In this document: positions 49,237 through 51,196 of the stretch, one piece after another
Layout of the letters: the number at the start of each line of letters is the position of its first letter
Numbering within the stretch: position 1 is the stretch's first letter
Assembly (NCBI GenBank): GCA_937925335.1
Contig: CALEWY010000049.1
Location: forward strand, 1 to 51,196
Source of the DNA: an uncultured Acidimicrobiales bacterium
GTDB lineage: Bacteria; Actinomycetota; Acidimicrobiia; Acidimicrobiales; SZUA-35
Direction of reading: 5' to 3'
Length of the DNA stretch: 51,196 nt
Notes under the pieces: model-generated
What the model was told of the DNA's origin: nothing
The model's input: only the letters and a program-made list of their open reading frames with translations
The model's database searches: none
Program-made: the position numbers and the translations under genes

Positions 49237-50015
49237 GACGGACGCCCGAGTGATGACCGCATCGGCACGACGACGAGTGAGCCGTCCGGTGCTTCAAGAA
49301 CCGAGATCTCGGCGTTGAACGCATCGCCGAGCACGTCGGGTGTGAGCACGTCGATCGGTCCGCCGACCGCTTGGGTCCGGCCCTCATCGAGAACCATGAT
49401 CTCGTCGGCGATTCGACCGGCGGCAGTGAGGTCGTGCATCGCCGCAATCACGGTGAGCATGCGTTCGCACCGCACCTCGTTCACCAAGTCGAGCACGGCC
49501 AGCTGATGGCCGAGATCGAGCGCACTCGTCGGTTCGTCGAGCAGGAGTACTGAGCTCTCTTGCGCCAGTGCCCGAGCCAAGGCAACGCGCTGCGCCTCGC
49601 CGCCGGACAGCTCGTCGACAGGGCGAGACGTGAACGAGATGAGATCGAGCCGCTCGATTGCCTCACCGACCATCTGGCGATCGTGTTCGCTCTCCGACGC
49701 AAGCCATGAGAGGTGAGCGGTGCGGCCCAACATGACGTATTCGCCAACCGTCATTCCCGGCGGCATCACCGGGTTTTGGGGAAGCAGTGCGACGAGGCGA
49801 GAGCGTTCATTGGATGCCACCACGGTGTCGTCGAAGGTGATCGATCCGGCGTGGTGATTGAGGCCGACGATGGCCCGCAACAGGCTTGATTTGCCAGCGC
49901 CGTTCGGGCCGATCAGCCCAAGCCAGTGGCCGGTCTCGACACGCAACGACACATCGTCGACGGCGAGCCGATCTCGATAGGAAACGGACACAGAGTCGAG
50001 CGCAACGACGGTCAT
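49233..50015 (-). CDS. ABC transporter ATP-binding protein (BtuD/FecE-like)
   Basis: A 260-aa ATPase: Walker [13 protein letters not shown]-loop [15 protein letters not shown], signature [16 protein letters not shown], Walker [17 protein letters not shown] and H-loop [10 protein letters not shown]. This is the B12/Fe-siderophore importer class. ATG 50015 was chosen over 50273, since upstream sequence belongs to the permease gene. With cobS overlapping at its 3' end, a B12/cobinamide role is likely. Confidence 0.93.
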   Translation of the reverse strand: MTVVALDSVSVSYRDRLAVDDVSLRVETGHWLGLIGPNGAGKSSLLRAIVGLNHHAGSITFDDTVVASNERSRLVALLPQNPVMPPGMTVGEYVMLGRTAHLSWLASESEHDRQMVGEAIERLDLISFTSRPVDELSGGEAQRVALARALAQESSVLLLDEPTSALDLGHQLAVLDLVNEVRCERMLTVIAAMHDLTAAGRIADEIMVLDEGRTQAVGGPIDVLTPDVLGDAFNAEISVLEAPDGSLVVVPMRSSLGRPS

Positions 50016-50055
50016 GTCCGGTCTCTCACGTAGACGGCTCTGGTCGGTCGCGCCC

Positions 50056-51196
50056 TCATGATCGACTCGATGACCACAACGCGACGGCGAAGAACGGTGC
50101 CCCGAAGAATGCGGTGACAACACCGATTGGAAGCTCGGCGGGAGCGTCGATCGAGCGAGCGGCGATGTCGACAAAGACCAAGAACGCGGCACCACAGATA
50201 GCCGAGAGCGGCAACACAACTCGATAGCTCGAGCCAAACAGAAGCCGGACGGCGTGGGGAACGATGATGCCAACGAAGCTGATCAGGCCGCTCACCGACA
50301 CTGCGGCCGCCGTCATGAGCGTCGCCATCACCACCACGATGGTGCGGACGCGTCGAGGATCGAGGCCGAGCGACGAGGCCTCGTCTTCGCCGACTCGCAA
50401 GACGTCGAGATGCCGGCGATGCATGAAGAGCACGGCGCCACACACGACCACGTAGGGGAGAAGGAGCGTGACTTCGCTCCAGCCCGATGTTGAGATCCGG
50501 CCGAACACCCAGGCGTAGACGGCTCGAAGCGTGTCGGTGTTCTTCTGCTGCAGATAGGTCTGGATGGCGGTGAGGAAGGCGGCGGTGGCAACACCAGCGA
50601 GCAGCAGCCCGGTGGTCGAGCGGCCGGTCAATTGCCCGAGCGACATCGAGATCGACACGCCGATGAGCGCACCGATGAACGCGCCGATGGGGATCGAGTT
50701 GACCGGGCCATAGGAGACGTCGAGGCCGAAAGCGATAACGATCGTGGCGCCGAGGCCGGCGCCGGCCGCGGCCCCGAGCAGCCAAGGGCTGGCGAGCGGA
50801 TTGCGGAACACGCCTTGGTACGCGGCGCCGCTCATGGCGAGCGAAGATCCGACGAGCGCCCCGAGGGCAACACGAGGCAGTCGCCACGACATCAGGATTG
50901 TCTTCTGTCGCTCTTCGAGGCCCGACTCGATCGAGATCAACGGCAGGCGATCGAGCAGCTCCTGCATGACATCGATGGCCGGAAGGCCGGCCGGGCCGAT
51001 CGCAGCGCCGGCGACGACGGCGATGAGGAGGAGGCCGAGGGAGATGGAGAGCGAGATTGGCGAGAGTTGATACGCCTTGCGAATCGCTCGGCGAGTGCTT
51101 GAACTAAAGTCGTTCCAGACGCTGTCGAGATTACTTAAGCCGTCAATCCGGTGTGTGTAGCGTGTGGTCTGTTCGAAGCCTTCCCAGTAGAACGGC
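50056..51196 (-). CDS. FecCD/BtuC-type ABC permease with anomalous N-terminus, 5' end outside window
   Basis: A FecCD permease covers most of the 379 visible residues: LLLIAVVAGAAIGPAGLP, WRLPRVALGALVGSSLAMSGAAYQGVFRNPLASPWLLG in pieces, and GLISFVGIIVPHAVRLLFG near the C-terminus. It works with the adjacent ATPase, probably for B12. ATG 50967 would drop the first helix. The frame stays open upstream through YQLSPISLSISLG and becomes FemAB/GNAT-like (PFYWEGFEQTTRYTHRID, then RRAIRKA) from about 51076 to the edge, with lower GC and TTA/AGT/AAT codons. The original start is probably missing. Confidence 0.75.
   Translation of the reverse strand, partial: PFYWEGFEQTTRYTHRIDGLSNLDSVWNDFSSSTRRAIRKAYQLSPISLSISLGLLLIAVVAGAAIGPAGLPAIDVMQELLDRLPLISIESGLEERQKTILMSWRLPRVALGALVGSSLAMSGAAYQGVFRNPLASPWLLGAAAGAGLGATIVIAFGLDVSYGPVNSIPIGAFIGALIGVSISMSLGQLTGRSTTGLLLAGVATAAFLTAIQTYLQQKNTDTLRAVYAWVFGRISTSGWSEVTLLLPYVVVCGAVLFMHRRHLDVLRVGEDEASSLGLDPRRVRTIVVVMATLMTAAAVSVSGLISFVGIIVPHAVRLLFGSSYRVVLPLSAICGAAFLVFVDIAARSIDAPAELPIGVVTAFFGAPFFAVALWSSSRS

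Noticed and set aside
50016..50273. N-terminal extension of the ABC ATPase to base 50273
   Set aside because: It overlaps the permease C-terminus in another frame; ATG 50015 begins the conserved ATPase sequence.

Overview
The window looks like a chromosomal stretch of a GC-rich marine-type actinobacterium, most likely of the Acidimicrobiia (Ilumatobacter-like). That placement is inference. It rests on the codon bias, three DinB/mycothiol-dependent-isomerase-like proteins (1903, 26368, 43682), an AsnC/alanine dehydrogenase divergon, an EspC/WXG-like pair and an ArfA-like BON+OmpA protein. It also rests on a recurring TANNNT box placed 6-8 nt before start codons, which suggests that many mRNAs are leaderless. 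No rRNA, tRNA, phage, insertion sequence or CRISPR array was seen.

Layout. 1-7.8 kb: edge-truncated MFS exporter, ribH, small-molecule enzymes (alpha/beta hydrolase with a divergent TetR and twin operators, MaoC hydratase, M20 carbamoylase/amidohydrolase, semialdehyde dehydrogenase). 7.86-10.5 kb: a translationally coupled trio of EspC-like protein, 600-aa WXG-like protein and lipoprotein, read as a type VII secretion substrate module. 10.5-14.4 kb (minus): TetR - DUF2520 - panC - panB - unknown gene, a pantothenate operon. It diverges from a His-rich methyltransferase plus CDF metal exporter (14.6-16.2 kb). 16.3-19.1 kb: P1 peptidase, AsnC regulator and ald. 19.1-20.0 kb: a roughly 900-bp gene-free region with a 54-bp tandem repeat, a good intrinsic terminator, hairpins and a phased cluster of DnaA-box-like 9-mers. 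20-27.5 kb: class V aminotransferase, HerA-like ATPase with HAS barrel, an acidic unknown, CrtI-like oxidoreductase + cytosine-deaminase-like enzyme, and DUF971. 27.8-30.8 kb (minus): ABC importer of the NMT1/SsuA class. 31-38.9 kb: oxidoreductases, secreted and OmpA proteins, PhzF, creatininase-family amidase, GNAT, MOSC. 39.1-44.2 kb: sbcD-sbcC-(NurA-like nuclease)-DinB. 44.2-44.5 kb: a 36-bp-period repeat cluster between convergent genes. 44.5-51.2 kb (minus): DJ-1 enzyme with its GlxA/AraC-type regulator, GlsB, SLC13 transporter, cobS, and a BtuCD/FecCD-type ABC importer for B12 or siderophores that runs off the edge.

The most interesting systems are: (i) a Mre11-Rad50-NurA-like operon (SbcD-SbcC-NurA) with a HAS-barrel HerA-like ATPase about 16 kb away, which resembles the archaeal end-resection set; (ii) the three-gene secretion module at 7.86-10.5 kb; (iii) the structured gap at 19.1-20 kb; and (iv) the right edge, where the permease frame continues upstream into a FemAB/GNAT-like peptide of different base composition, a natural fusion or an assembly chimera.
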